Assembly: GCA_022824685.1 (NCBI GenBank)
Contig: JAJDZJ010000007.1
Coordinates: 1 to 64,000 of the forward strand
Direction of reading: 5' to 3'
Source of the DNA: Caldilineaceae bacterium
GTDB taxonomy: Bacteria; Chloroflexota; Anaerolineae; Caldilineales; Caldilineaceae
Length of the DNA stretch: 64,000 nt
Shown: positions 17,213 through 25,697 of the stretch, in pieces
Numbering within the stretch: position 1 is the stretch's first letter
Layout: every line of letters begins with the position of its first letter
Position numbers and translations under genes: made by a program
Notes under the pieces: generated by a model
What the model was told of the DNA's origin: nothing
The model's database searches: none
What the model saw: only the letters and a program-made list of their open reading frames with translations

Positions 17213-19096
17213 ATGTCGCTCTTCACCTTAGGAATCGCTCGCGGCCTCCTTGGCCAGGTCCTCGGCATGGTCATCGGCATGCTGCTGACCTGCGCCGTGC
17301 GCATCCTGCTCGGCTGGGAAGCCTGGGCCGCCGAACCCGCCTGGACCGTCGGAGCCGTCTGCAGCATCATCGGCTTCCTCCTCGGCGTCGGCTCACTCGA
17401 CGACTGGCTCAAGTGGACCAAGGGCATCCCGACTCCCCTCCACCACGGGCCCCCTGTTGACAAACCGGCCTGGACCCGCTACTTCAGCGTCGACTACAAC
17501 CACAAGGTTATCGGCGTACAATACACAGTCTGGGGCATCCTTCTCCTCATGGTTGGCGGAACTGTCGCCATGATCTTCCGTACGGAGCTGGCCCGCAGCG
17601 GCCTCCAGTTCCTCGGCCTCGACCTCTACAACAGCTTCATCGGCATGCACGGCATGATCATGATCTTCGCCATCCTCCTCGGTGTCGGCGGCATGGCCAA
17701 CTATCTCGTGCCCCTCATGATCGGCGCCGACGACATGGCATTTCCGCGCCTCAACGCGCTCGGCTTCTGGTTCAACGTGCCCGGCAGCATTCTCCTCCTG
17801 CTCAGCCTCTTCATCGGCGGCTGGGACGCAGGCTGGACTGCCTATCCGCCCCTGAGCGCACGCGGCCCAATCGGCTATCAGCTCTTCTTCCTGGGCGTTT
17901 TCGCCATCGGCCTGTCCTCCATCGTCGGCTCTCTCAACCTGTTCGTTACCCTCCTGCGTATGAGACCGGAGGGCATGAGCCTTTTCCGTATGCCCATCTT
18001 CTGTTGGGCCGTTTTCGCCACCAGCTTGATTCAGCTCACCGCCACGCAGCTGATCGGCACCAGCTTCCTCATGGTCTCCGTCCAGCGCGCACTCGGTATG
18101 GGCTTCTTCGACCCCCGCGGCATCCTCGGCGAAGTCAGCCCAATGGTCGGCGGCGGCGACCCCGTCCTGTTCCAGCACCTCTTCTGGTTCTACAGCCACC
18201 CGGCCGTCTACATCTTTGTCCTGCCCGGCCTGGGTATCGTCAGCGAGCTGCTGCCCGTCTTCTCGCGCAAACCCCTGTTCGGATACAAGTGGATCGCCCT
18301 TTCCAGTATGGCGATTGCCATCGTCGGCTTCCTCGTCTGGGGCCACCACATGTTCGTTTCCGGCTATAACGACATTTTGCGCATCCCCTTCATGTACGCA
18401 ACGCTGCTCGTAGCCATCCCCACAGGCGTCAAATTCTTCAGCTGGCTCGGCACAATCTGGGGCGGAAAGGTCCACTTCGATACACCAATGCTCTTCGTGC
18501 TCGGGGCCATCAGCGTCTTCCTGATCGGCGGCCTCACCGGTCCCATCCTGGCGACCGTGCCTACCGACTTCCCATTGCACGACTCCTACTTTGTGGTCGG
18601 CCATTTTCACGCCACCATGTTCGGCGGCTTTGTCTTCCCGTTCTTCGCCGCGCTCTACTACTGGTTCCCCAAAGTGACCGGGCGCATGTACAACGAAACG
18701 CTCGGCAAGATCCACTTCTTCATTATGACCCCCGCCTTCTGGGTGCAGACCCTGGGCCAAATGGGCGTGGGCGTCATGGGGATGCGGCGCCGTATCGCAG
18801 ACTATGATCCAACCCTGGGCGCCGGTCAGATCGAAAACTGGCAGATGGCCGTCACGATCGCCGGGTTCGCCATCGCCTTCGGTGTCATGTTGATGCTCTG
18901 GAACTTCTTTCAGAGCGCCGAAGTCGGCGTGGCTGCCGGTGACAACCCCTGGCGTTCCCGTTCGCCCGAATGGCAAATCCCGTCGCCTGTGCCCGAACAC
19001 AGCTTCCCCGCTCCCCTGCACGTGGTGGGCGAACCCTACGACTACGGCCTCGCAGACGCAGGTTATGTAACCACGGCCTCAACAGGAGATGATTAA
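17213..19096 (+). CDS. coxA: Cytochrome c oxidase subunit I (A2-type haem-copper oxidase)
   Basis: Catalytic, proton-pumping subunit. After an N-terminal extension of about 90 residues with two extra membrane segments, the core contains haem a ligand His146 (MHGMIMIFA), CuB ligand His329 with cross-link Tyr333 (YSHPAVY), His378-His379 (WGHHMF), K-channel Lys407 (PTGVKFFSW) and haem ligands His464/His466 (VGHFHATMFGG). The D-channel Glu of HPEV is Ala, and YS precedes HP. This YSHPxV pattern defines the A2 subfamily. 627 residues. AGGAG lies 8 nt upstream of the ATG. Confidence 0.96.
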   Translation: MSLFTLGIARGLLGQVLGMVIGMLLTCAVRILLGWEAWAAEPAWTVGAVCSIIGFLLGVGSLDDWLKWTKGIPTPLHHGPPVDKPAWTRYFSVDYNHKVIGVQYTVWGILLLMVGGTVAMIFRTELARSGLQFLGLDLYNSFIGMHGMIMIFAILLGVGGMANYLVPLMIGADDMAFPRLNALGFWFNVPGSILLLLSLFIGGWDAGWTAYPPLSARGPIGYQLFFLGVFAIGLSSIVGSLNLFVTLLRMRPEGMSLFRMPIFCWAVFATSLIQLTATQLIGTSFLMVSVQRALGMGFFDPRGILGEVSPMVGGGDPVLFQHLFWFYSHPAVYIFVLPGLGIVSELLPVFSRKPLFGYKWIALSSMAIAIVGFLVWGHHMFVSGYNDILRIPFMYATLLVAIPTGVKFFSWLGTIWGGKVHFDTPMLFVLGAISVFLIGGLTGPILATVPTDFPLHDSYFVVGHFHATMFGGFVFPFFAALYYWFPKVTGRMYNETLGKIHFFIMTPAFWVQTLGQMGVGVMGMRRRIADYDPTLGAGQIENWQMAVTIAGFAIAFGVMLMLWNFFQSAEVGVAAGDNPWRSRSPEWQIPSPVPEHSFPAPLHVVGEPYDYGLADAGYVTTASTGDD

Positions 19097-19161
19097 CCTC
19101 TCAGGCGCCGCCTGCCAGGTAGCCTTCGCATTGACGCGTCTGCATCGAGAAGAGAGTCCAA

Positions 19162-19383
19162 ATGAGTGAACAAAGCCGCACCAAACGAAAATCAGCCATC
19201 TATCGCGAAGGAATCATCGTCGCCGTCATCCTTGCCATCCTGACGATCGTCGAATACTATGCCGCGATTACCCCGCCTTTCGACTCCTTCGCCATTCTGA
19301 TGATCCTGGCTCTGTTGAAGGGCATCCTCGTCGTGAACTACTTCATGCACATCCGCAGCATCTGGTCGGAGGATGAACACTGA
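19162..19383 (+). CDS. Cytochrome c oxidase subunit IV-type protein
   Basis: 73 residues: a basic N-terminus, then two membrane helices (EGIIVAVILAILTIVEYYAA and FAILMILALLKGILVVNYFMHI). The LLKGxLVxxYFMH pattern in the second helix is characteristic of the prokaryotic COX4/CtaF small subunit family. It probably stabilises the oxidase. It sits between coxA and coxC, and its TGA overlaps the coxC ATG (TGATG). Confidence 0.88.
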   Translation: MSEQSRTKRKSAIYREGIIVAVILAILTIVEYYAAITPPFDSFAILMILALLKGILVVNYFMHIRSIWSEDEH

Positions 19384-20057
19384 TGACCGCTACCGCTATC
19401 GAGCATGGCCCCGAACACGGCCACGCCGCCGATGATCATCACCACGCTGGCGATTCTGGCCTGGCAACCTACCTCGAGAACACACGCCGCAACCGGCTTG
19501 GCATGTGGCTGTTTTTCGCCTCCGAAGCCTTCCTCTTCCTCGCCCTGCTGGTTACGCGCTTCTACCTCTGGCGCGGCCCCCACGGCGAAGTCGTCCGGCC
19601 CGAGTTGGACCAGTTCGCCGGTCTTATCGTCACTGTCGTTCTCCTCCTCAGCAGCTACTTCATGAACCGCGCCGAAGTCTCTATCGCCAACGACAAAAGG
19701 ACCGACTTCCTCACCAGCCTTCTCATAACCGCCTTTCTTGGCACCGCCTTTCTCGTTGGCGTCGTCGTCTGGGAATGGGGCATGTTCCCCGGCATCGTTA
19801 AAGGCCATCTCAAACCGACGGACGGCGTTTTCGGCGCTGTTGTCTTCGGCATGACCGGCATGCACGCCCTGCACGTCCTCTCCGGCGTTATCCTGATCCT
19901 CAATGTCTGGTGGCTGGGCCGCAAAGGCCACTTCTCCGGCGAACGACACTGGGGCGTCGAAGCCTGCGCAATCTACTGGCACTATGTGGACCTTGTGTGG
20001 ATCTTCTTCTATCCGGCGATCTACCTGATCGGAACGACCATCGACGTGCCCCACTGA
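19383..20057 (+). CDS. coxC: Cytochrome c oxidase subunit III
   Basis: 224 residues, five membrane helices, as in the short bacterial subunit III. Diagnostic segments: RLGMWLFFASEAFLFLALL with the conserved Glu in helix 1, SSYFMNRA, FGMTGMHALHVLSGVILI and the C-terminal YWHYVDLVWIFFYPAIYL. The N-terminus is His-rich (EHGPEHGHAADDHHHAGD), which could bind copper or zinc; that is inference. The start codon overlaps the subunit IV stop, so the two are coupled. Confidence 0.95.
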   Translation: MTATAIEHGPEHGHAADDHHHAGDSGLATYLENTRRNRLGMWLFFASEAFLFLALLVTRFYLWRGPHGEVVRPELDQFAGLIVTVVLLLSSYFMNRAEVSIANDKRTDFLTSLLITAFLGTAFLVGVVVWEWGMFPGIVKGHLKPTDGVFGAVVFGMTGMHALHVLSGVILILNVWWLGRKGHFSGERHWGVEACAIYWHYVDLVWIFFYPAIYLIGTTIDVPH

Positions 20058-20109
20058 TTGAAGCGCCTGCCCGGCGACGTTCGTACCGTACGACCGAACC
20101 CAATCGCAG

Positions 20110-21045
20110 ATGAACCCGCTAACGAAAGCGCTCCTCCTCTCCTGGGACCTCCGCCCCGAGGTCCTGGTCCCGCTGATCCTGCTGGCCGCGCTCCACTACA
20201 CCGGTTGGCTGAGACTGCGGCGCCGCAGCGACGGCCGATTCGCCAACCACTGGCGCCTCGCTTCCTACACCGGGGGCATCCTTGCGCTGGCATTGGCCCT
20301 GCTATCCCCTATCGATGTCATGAGCGGACAGCTGTTCTCCGCCCACATGGTGCAACATCTCCTCCTGATGATGGTCGCGCCGCCCCTTCTGCTCCTGGCC
20401 AACCCTTTCCCAACTTTTCTGTGGGCCTTGCCTTCCCGCCTGCGCGCCTCACTCTCCGCCGCCTTTCGCCGCCTGACAGCCTGGCTGGCCAGGGACGCCT
20501 TCCTCAGCCACGGTCTTCTCAAGGCAACCGCCCCGTCCAGCGCCTGGGCAATCTACGTCCTCGTCTTCTTCGCCTGGCACGACGGCAACGCCTACAGTCT
20601 CGCCCTCCGCTTCCCGGCTGTCCACCGTCTGGAGCACTTCACATTCGTCGGCGCGGCCCTGCTCTTCTGGTGGCACGTCACCGCCGCCGCCCCCCGTTTC
20701 CATCCCAAACCGGCCCAGTGGATGCGCGTCGCCTACGTGCTGGCGATGATCCCACCCAACATGCTGCTCGGCGTCGCCCTCTCCTTCGCGGCAACGCCTA
20801 TCTATCCCTACTACGAATCAGTGCCGCGTCTCTACGGCTTGAGCGTCCTCGATGATCAGATCTGGGGCGGCCTCATTATGTGGATTCCGGGCAGCATGAT
20901 GTATGTCATCGCCGCGCTGGCCCTGCTGGCCCGCCTCCTGATGACCGCCGAACACAAAGCCCATTCCCGAAGGCCGCATCCCCCCGTGATGCGCCTACAC
21001 AATCGCGCTGACGAGAGCCGCCCCACCGCCGTGGCCTGCAGTTAG
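20110..21045 (+). CDS. ctaG: Cytochrome c oxidase assembly factor CtaG (caa3-type)
   Basis: Polytopic copper-delivery/assembly factor of the caa3_CtaG family, unrelated to the Cox11-type CtaG. About seven membrane helices in 311 residues. Diagnostic features: LALLSPIDVMSGQLFSAHMVQHLLLMMVAPPLLLL, the helix with FAWHDGNAY, RLEHFTFVGAALLFWW and a later DQIWGGLIMWIPG. The repeated His residues in SAHMVQH and RLEHF are the likely metal ligands. It lies 52 bp after coxC in the oxidase operon. Confidence 0.92.
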   Translation: MNPLTKALLLSWDLRPEVLVPLILLAALHYTGWLRLRRRSDGRFANHWRLASYTGGILALALALLSPIDVMSGQLFSAHMVQHLLLMMVAPPLLLLANPFPTFLWALPSRLRASLSAAFRRLTAWLARDAFLSHGLLKATAPSSAWAIYVLVFFAWHDGNAYSLALRFPAVHRLEHFTFVGAALLFWWHVTAAAPRFHPKPAQWMRVAYVLAMIPPNMLLGVALSFAATPIYPYYESVPRLYGLSVLDDQIWGGLIMWIPGSMMYVIAALALLARLLMTAEHKAHSRRPHPPVMRLHNRADESRPTAVACS

Positions 21046-21126
21046 TGGCCGCGGCCCGGCCTTCAGCGGCCCTATTCGTGCCGCTCGACCCCGCAGGCGC
21101 CGAGCCTGCGATTCCCGGCAAACAAA

Positions 21127-21801
21127 ATGCGTAATTCACAACATACCATCCACACACGACTGCTCGCGCTTCTCCTGTTGACCGGCCTCCTCCTGCCAAG
21201 CCCCCTTCTGGCGCACGGCGGCGTCGGCCTCCAGCACCTCAACAACGTGCCCGCAGGCCCCTTCCGCGTCTACGTCTGGTCCGATCCCGAACCCCCTCAG
21301 GTCGGCGAGTACCACGTGACCATCGCCCTTACCGAAAATGTCGAAGGCGACGCCACCGGCCTCGCCGGAGGACCCGTCCTCGACGCATACATTATCGTTG
21401 AGCTACTGCACCAGGAGAGTGGCGCCACCCTCAGCGCCCGAGCCACCCACGACGACGCGCTCAACAAGCTCTTCTACGAAGCCTCCTTTGAGCCCTCGCA
21501 GAAGGGCAACTGGACAGTTCAGGTTCGTATCGCCTCGCCCGGCTGTGGACCAGCCGGCAGCGTCGCCGCCCAGCAGCCCGCGTCCTCTGCCCCGCCCTGT
21601 GAACCACCGCAGGTTGTCAGCTTTCAGGATGAGATTCTGCCCAAAGCCTTCCCTTGGCAGGCCGTTCTCGGTGGCATAATCTCCCTTCTCCTGATGGCTG
21701 GTGCGATGCTGCTCTATTTGATGACCAGGCCACCCGCGCCAGCCGAAAGTCCCGCGCCAGGCAATGGGCAACGCCCCGCCCCCGCCGGAGGCAGCTCGTA
21801 A
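21127..21801 (+). CDS. Exported YtkA/FixH-like protein of the oxidase operon
   Basis: 224 residues. A signal peptide (about 1-29, ending LLLPSPLLAHG) is followed by a beta-sandwich-like domain (about 40-140: VGEYHVTIALTE, LDAYIIVELL, FYEASFEPSQKGNWTVQVRI), then a C-terminal membrane helix (about 177-200) and a Pro/Ala/Gly tail. The beta region resembles YtkA/FixH-type domains found beside haem-copper oxidases; I infer a copper-handling or assembly role. The last base of the stop is shared with the SURF1 ATG (TAATG). Confidence 0.65.
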   Translation: MRNSQHTIHTRLLALLLLTGLLLPSPLLAHGGVGLQHLNNVPAGPFRVYVWSDPEPPQVGEYHVTIALTENVEGDATGLAGGPVLDAYIIVELLHQESGATLSARATHDDALNKLFYEASFEPSQKGNWTVQVRIASPGCGPAGSVAAQQPASSAPPCEPPQVVSFQDEILPKAFPWQAVLGGIISLLLMAGAMLLYLMTRPPAPAESPAPGNGQRPAPAGGSS

Positions 21802-22652
21802 TGGCCCGGCTGCCCGATACACCCGCGGCGCAACGGCCGCCGGGCGCGGCCGAGGCCGCCCTGTTTGCCCGTGAAACGGCAGCCACTCTCGCGCTCCTTT
21901 TCAGCCGCCGCCGGATCCTGCCCACCTTTATCATTCTTCTGGCCATGGCCGCGATGGCCGCGCTCGGCCTCTGGCAGCTCGACCGTCTCGAACAAAGGCG
22001 GGCCTTCAACCAGCAGCGCCGCGTCGCCCTCGCCGCGCCCCCCATACAGCTCTCCGACGCGCCTCTGCCCGCGGGAGATCTCCGCGACCGCCAGGCCGTT
22101 GCGACTGGCGAATTCGACTACGCTCGCCAGGTCGCCATCCGCAATCAAAGCTATGCCGGCCAGCCCGGCTACCATCTCGTAACGCCCCTGCGCATCGCCG
22201 GCGCCGAAAATGCCGTCCTGGTCAACCGCGGCTGGATCCCGCATGGCGAGGCCAATCCAGCCACATGGCGTGTCTTCGACGAACAACAAATCGGTCCACA
22301 GTTCGGAAACCTGCAACCCACCCGCCGCCGGCCCGATGGCGCAATCTCCGCCGTCCCGGAGGACACACAAACCGGTTGGTACCGACTTGATGTCGAGGCC
22401 ATCAGTCAGACATTGCCCTACAACCTGCTTCCGGTCGTCCTGCAGCTTACGCCTGCCGGCAGTGAGGGCGCTGGTATCGGCCGCCCTCGCGCCGGATCCG
22501 ATTCATCCTCTCTTCCCCATCGCATCGAACCCGACCTGTCCTTTTCCGAGGGCAACCATTTGAGCTACGCGCTCCAGTGGTTCGGCTTTGCCATCATCGC
22601 CGCCGTCGTATACGTCTCCATCGTCCGTCGGGCCGAAGCCCGCGACACGTGA
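21801..22652 (+). CDS. SURF1 family cytochrome oxidase biogenesis protein
   Basis: Haem a insertion/assembly factor with the SURF1 topology: one membrane helix near the N-terminus (about 36-55, ILPTFIILLAMAAMAALG followed by LWQLDRLEQRRAFN), a large outside domain and a C-terminal helix. Diagnostic motifs: LWQLDRLEQRR, GEFDYARQVAIRNQ, GYHLVTPL and VLVNRGWIPHG. LSYALQWFGFAI begins the second helix. A Gly/Ser-rich insertion of about 25 residues precedes it (GSEGAGIGRPRAGSDSSSL). 283 residues, coupled to the preceding gene. Last gene of the oxidase operon. Confidence 0.9.
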   Translation: MARLPDTPAAQRPPGAAEAALFARETAATLALLFSRRRILPTFIILLAMAAMAALGLWQLDRLEQRRAFNQQRRVALAAPPIQLSDAPLPAGDLRDRQAVATGEFDYARQVAIRNQSYAGQPGYHLVTPLRIAGAENAVLVNRGWIPHGEANPATWRVFDEQQIGPQFGNLQPTRRRPDGAISAVPEDTQTGWYRLDVEAISQTLPYNLLPVVLQLTPAGSEGAGIGRPRAGSDSSSLPHRIEPDLSFSEGNHLSYALQWFGFAIIAAVVYVSIVRRAEARDT

Positions 22653-22784
22653 GCTCAGACACATGCAACCCTGCCCGCCGAGCCGGTCTCCGCGGATCGA
22701 CGCGCCATCGCTACCCTTGGAATGCCACATGCGGCCCCGAATTGATTCCCTATCCTATATGACGATACAATCAAGGAGTCCCGC

Positions 22785-24002
22785 GTGAGCAGCCAGCGCA
22801 GACTGCTCGTCGCTGCCATCATCTCCGCCTCCCTGGCAGTAATGATCAGTTCCGGAATCCGTTCCAGCTTCGGCCTTTTTCTCACGCCCATCACCGCAGC
22901 GCTGGGAACCGGGCGCGAAAACCTGAGCATCGCCTTCGCCGTTAACAATCTTCTTTTCGGTCTCCCTCTGATCGGCCTCCTCTCGGACCGTTTCGGTCCC
23001 AGGCAGGTGGTCATCGCCGGATCGGCCATGTACGCCGCCGGCCTGCTGCTCGTAACACTCGTCACCACGACGATGGGCCTGTCTCTATCCTTCGGACTGC
23101 TCGTCGGCCTCGGAATGAATGCCACCTCTTTTGTCGTCGTCTTGGGCGCGGTGGCCCAGCTAGTCCCGGAAGAGCAGCGCAGCCGCGTCTTCGGCATTAT
23201 CACCGCGATGGGTTCCGCAGGCATGTTCGTGGTGCCGCCCCTGGCCCAGCTGCTCCTTTCCAACCTCGGCTGGCAGGGCGCGCTCTACGGCCTCGCCGCC
23301 ATCCCCGCCGTCGTCGCGCTGATGGCGTTTGGTCTGCCCCGCCGTTCGGGCAACCGGCAGTCCGATGCGCACACACCGCATGTCGACGAGCCTTTCCGCG
23401 ATGTTCTGCAAAGAGCCTTCCGCCACCGCGGTTTCCTGCTTCTGACGACCGGCTTCTTCGTCTGCGGATTCCACGTCGCCTTCATCGGCGCCCACTTGCC
23501 CGCCCTTCTCGGCGACCACGGGCTGCCCGAATTCGTCGCCGCCGGCGCGCTCGCACTCATAGGCGCCTTCAACATTCTCGGCTCCATGACGTTCGGCTGG
23601 CTCGGCGACCGCTTCTCTCGCAAAAAGATGCTGAGCCTCATCTACCTTGGCCGCGCCGTCGTTATCCTCATTTTCCTGCTCACACCGGTCACACGCGCCT
23701 CCGCCCTCGTCTTCGGCGGATCAATCGGTTTCCTCTGGCTCGCCACCGTGCCGCTGACAAGCGGTTCCGTTGCCCATTTCTTCGGGGCGCGCTACCTTTC
23801 CACCCTCTACGGCATCACCTTCTTCAGCCATCAGATCGGCGCCTTCATCGGCGTCTGGCTGGGAGGACGGTTCTACGATGTCACCGGCTCCTACACGCCG
23901 CTCTGGATCGCGGGCATCGCGCTGGGCATATTCGCCGCGCTCGTTCACCTGCCAATCCCTGAACGGGCCGAACTATCATCCGCCCCTGCCGCAGCCGACT
24001 GA
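22785..24002 (+). CDS. Major facilitator superfamily transporter
   Basis: 405 residues, 12 predicted membrane helices, with the MFS loop 2-3 signature (GLLSDRFGPRQVV) and its second-half echo (GWLGDRFSRKKML). The N-terminal segment (SGIRSSFGLFLTPITAALGTG) resembles the monocarboxylate/oxalate-formate group, so an organic-acid substrate is possible but not shown. GTG start with AAGGAG 7 nt upstream. A TTGATT/TACAAT pair lies just before it, too close to the start to be certain. Confidence 0.88.
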   Translation: MSSQRRLLVAAIISASLAVMISSGIRSSFGLFLTPITAALGTGRENLSIAFAVNNLLFGLPLIGLLSDRFGPRQVVIAGSAMYAAGLLLVTLVTTTMGLSLSFGLLVGLGMNATSFVVVLGAVAQLVPEEQRSRVFGIITAMGSAGMFVVPPLAQLLLSNLGWQGALYGLAAIPAVVALMAFGLPRRSGNRQSDAHTPHVDEPFRDVLQRAFRHRGFLLLTTGFFVCGFHVAFIGAHLPALLGDHGLPEFVAAGALALIGAFNILGSMTFGWLGDRFSRKKMLSLIYLGRAVVILIFLLTPVTRASALVFGGSIGFLWLATVPLTSGSVAHFFGARYLSTLYGITFFSHQIGAFIGVWLGGRFYDVTGSYTPLWIAGIALGIFAALVHLPIPERAELSSAPAAAD

Positions 24003-24084
24003 ACGGCGCCACCCGGAGACCCCCTTCCGCCAACCTGCAGCCGAACCTGTTCCAGCCGTTCACACGCCATAATAAGGATGCACC

Positions 24085-24347
24085 ATGACGACGACGCAAC
24101 CGCAACGTGCCGGATCGCTTACAAAGCCGCCTTCGGCCTTGGCATGAGCGCCCTGGTCGATCCACATGCCTTCGGCTTCCCTGGTAGCGTCGGCAACTAT
24201 GGGTGGTGCGGCCTGGCCACGACTCGATTCTGGATCGACCCGCTGGAAGACATGGCCGCCCTGCTCATGACCCAGTTCATTCCCTCCGACTACTACTCAA
24301 TCGAACGTGAAATCACTCTGGTCGTCTATCAAGCGCTCGTCGACTAA
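24085..24347 (+). pseudogene. Internally deleted serine hydrolase (beta-lactamase family) remnant
   Basis: The intact gene starting at 24431 begins MSTNQMQRAG. This remnant begins MTTTQPQRAG at 24085 and then jumps, out of frame, into the equivalent of that gene's last 75 residues (FGLGMSALVD ... PGSVGNYGW ... FWIDPLEDM ... LLMTQF ... VVYQALVD). The C-terminal part reads in the frame that opens at 24078. So both ends of a diverged tandem paralogue survive and about 320 central codons, including the S-x-x-K nucleophile, are gone. The separate 89-codon frame could still be translated, but no function is likely. Confidence 0.8.
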
Positions 24348-24430
24348 GCTGAAAGTCTGTGGCAGTTTGCCGAAAGTCTGGCATATCGGAGTTCGGGCGC
24401 CCATACCCCATACAAACTCAAGGAATCCCA

Positions 24431-25672
24431 ATGTCCACCAATCAAATGCAACGTGCAGGCTTCTCTGTCCAACGCCTCTCCCGTATCGACAGGCTGCTTG
24501 AACGCTACGTCGATGAAGGAAAACTTGCCGGTGTCCTCGGGATGGTTTGCCGCAACGGCGAAACTGCCTACTGCAACGCCTTCGGCCATCGCGAACTCGA
24601 GACAGGGCAGCCCATGACGGAAGATACAATCTTCCGCATCTACTCAATGACCAAACCGATCACCGCTGTCGCCGCCCTTATGCTGTTCGAGGACGGCCGT
24701 TTCCTCCTCGATGACCCGGTTGCCGACTACCTGCCTGAATTCGCTGATACCCAGGTCTGCGTCGGTGACCTCGAAAATCTTGTGCAGCCGCAGCGCCCCC
24801 CGTCCGTCAAAGACCTCTTCATGCACACCGCCGGCCTGAGCTACGGCTGGTGGCAGGACTCCCCTGTCGAAAACCTGTATCGCCAGACCTTTGGCGAACG
24901 TCAGCAGGAGTCCCTGGAGAAATTCGTGCACAGCATCGCGGCGCTGCCCCTCCTCTACCATCCCGGCGCCCGCTGGCGCTACAGCTATGCCACCGACGTC
25001 CTCGGACGCCTCGTCGAGGTTGTCTCCGGCAAATCGCTCGACGACTTCTTCCGCCAGAAGATTTTCACGCCGCTCGCTATGGATGACACCGACTTCCACG
25101 TCCACGCCGACTCCGTAGACCGGTTCTCCGCCTGTTACTGTCCCCCCGGCGGCTTCACCCTCGGCAGCGATACCGATTCCGACGACAGACCAGGCGACAG
25201 CGGATCCGCCATCGCCCTCCACGAAGCCTCTCGCGACAGCCGCTTCACCCGGCCTCCTGCATTTCTCTCCGGCGGCGGCGGCCTCGTCTCCACCCTCGGC
25301 GACTACCAGCGCTTCTGCCAGATGCTTCTCAACGGCGGCGCCCTCGATGGCAGCCGGCTCCTCGGACCCAAGACCGTCGAACTGATGCGCGCCAACCATC
25401 TGCCGCCCAGCCTGATTCCAATCGGGATCGGCGACAATGTCGACGCAGGCTATGGCTTCGGTCTGGGCGTAAGCGTGCTAACCGATCTCCCCGCCACCAG
25501 CACGCCCGGCAGCGTCGGGAACTACGCCTGGGGCGGCGCCGCCTCCACCCAATTCTGGATCGATCCCGTTGAAAACATGTTCGGTATCTTCATGACCCAG
25601 TTCATGCCCGCCGGTCACTACCCCATCGCCCGCGAATTCCGTGTCGCCGCCTACCAGGCTCTGATCGACTGA
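24431..25672 (+). CDS. Serine hydrolase, beta-lactamase/EstB family
   Basis: 413 residues. The class C beta-lactamase-like fold is evident: catalytic S72-M-T-K75 in FRIYSMTKPITA, the YSY tyrosine motif (WRYSYATDVLGRL), HTAGLSYG and LSGGGGLVSTLGDYQRF, then YGFGLGVSV near the end. No signal peptide is visible, so it is probably a cytoplasmic esterase or peptidase rather than an antibiotic-degrading enzyme. The ATG at 24431 has AAGGAA upstream; an in-frame extension to 24359 lacks support. The gene lies immediately downstream of its own degenerate copy. Confidence 0.9.
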   Translation: MSTNQMQRAGFSVQRLSRIDRLLERYVDEGKLAGVLGMVCRNGETAYCNAFGHRELETGQPMTEDTIFRIYSMTKPITAVAALMLFEDGRFLLDDPVADYLPEFADTQVCVGDLENLVQPQRPPSVKDLFMHTAGLSYGWWQDSPVENLYRQTFGERQQESLEKFVHSIAALPLLYHPGARWRYSYATDVLGRLVEVVSGKSLDDFFRQKIFTPLAMDDTDFHVHADSVDRFSACYCPPGGFTLGSDTDSDDRPGDSGSAIALHEASRDSRFTRPPAFLSGGGGLVSTLGDYQRFCQMLLNGGALDGSRLLGPKTVELMRANHLPPSLIPIGIGDNVDAGYGFGLGVSVLTDLPATSTPGSVGNYAWGGAASTQFWIDPVENMFGIFMTQFMPAGHYPIAREFRVAAYQALID

Positions 25673-25697
25673 ACACCGACAACCGCCGGAGATCCAC

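Noticed and set aside
17393-19021. 542-codon open frame on the minus strand across coxA
   Set aside because: Antisense shadow of coxA with an Asp/Glu/His-rich composition; coxA on the other strand has every catalytic residue.
22742-22771. TTGATT/TACAAT as promoter of the MFS gene at 22785
   Set aside because: The implied transcript start would fall within or after the Shine-Dalgarno sequence, so it is doubtful.
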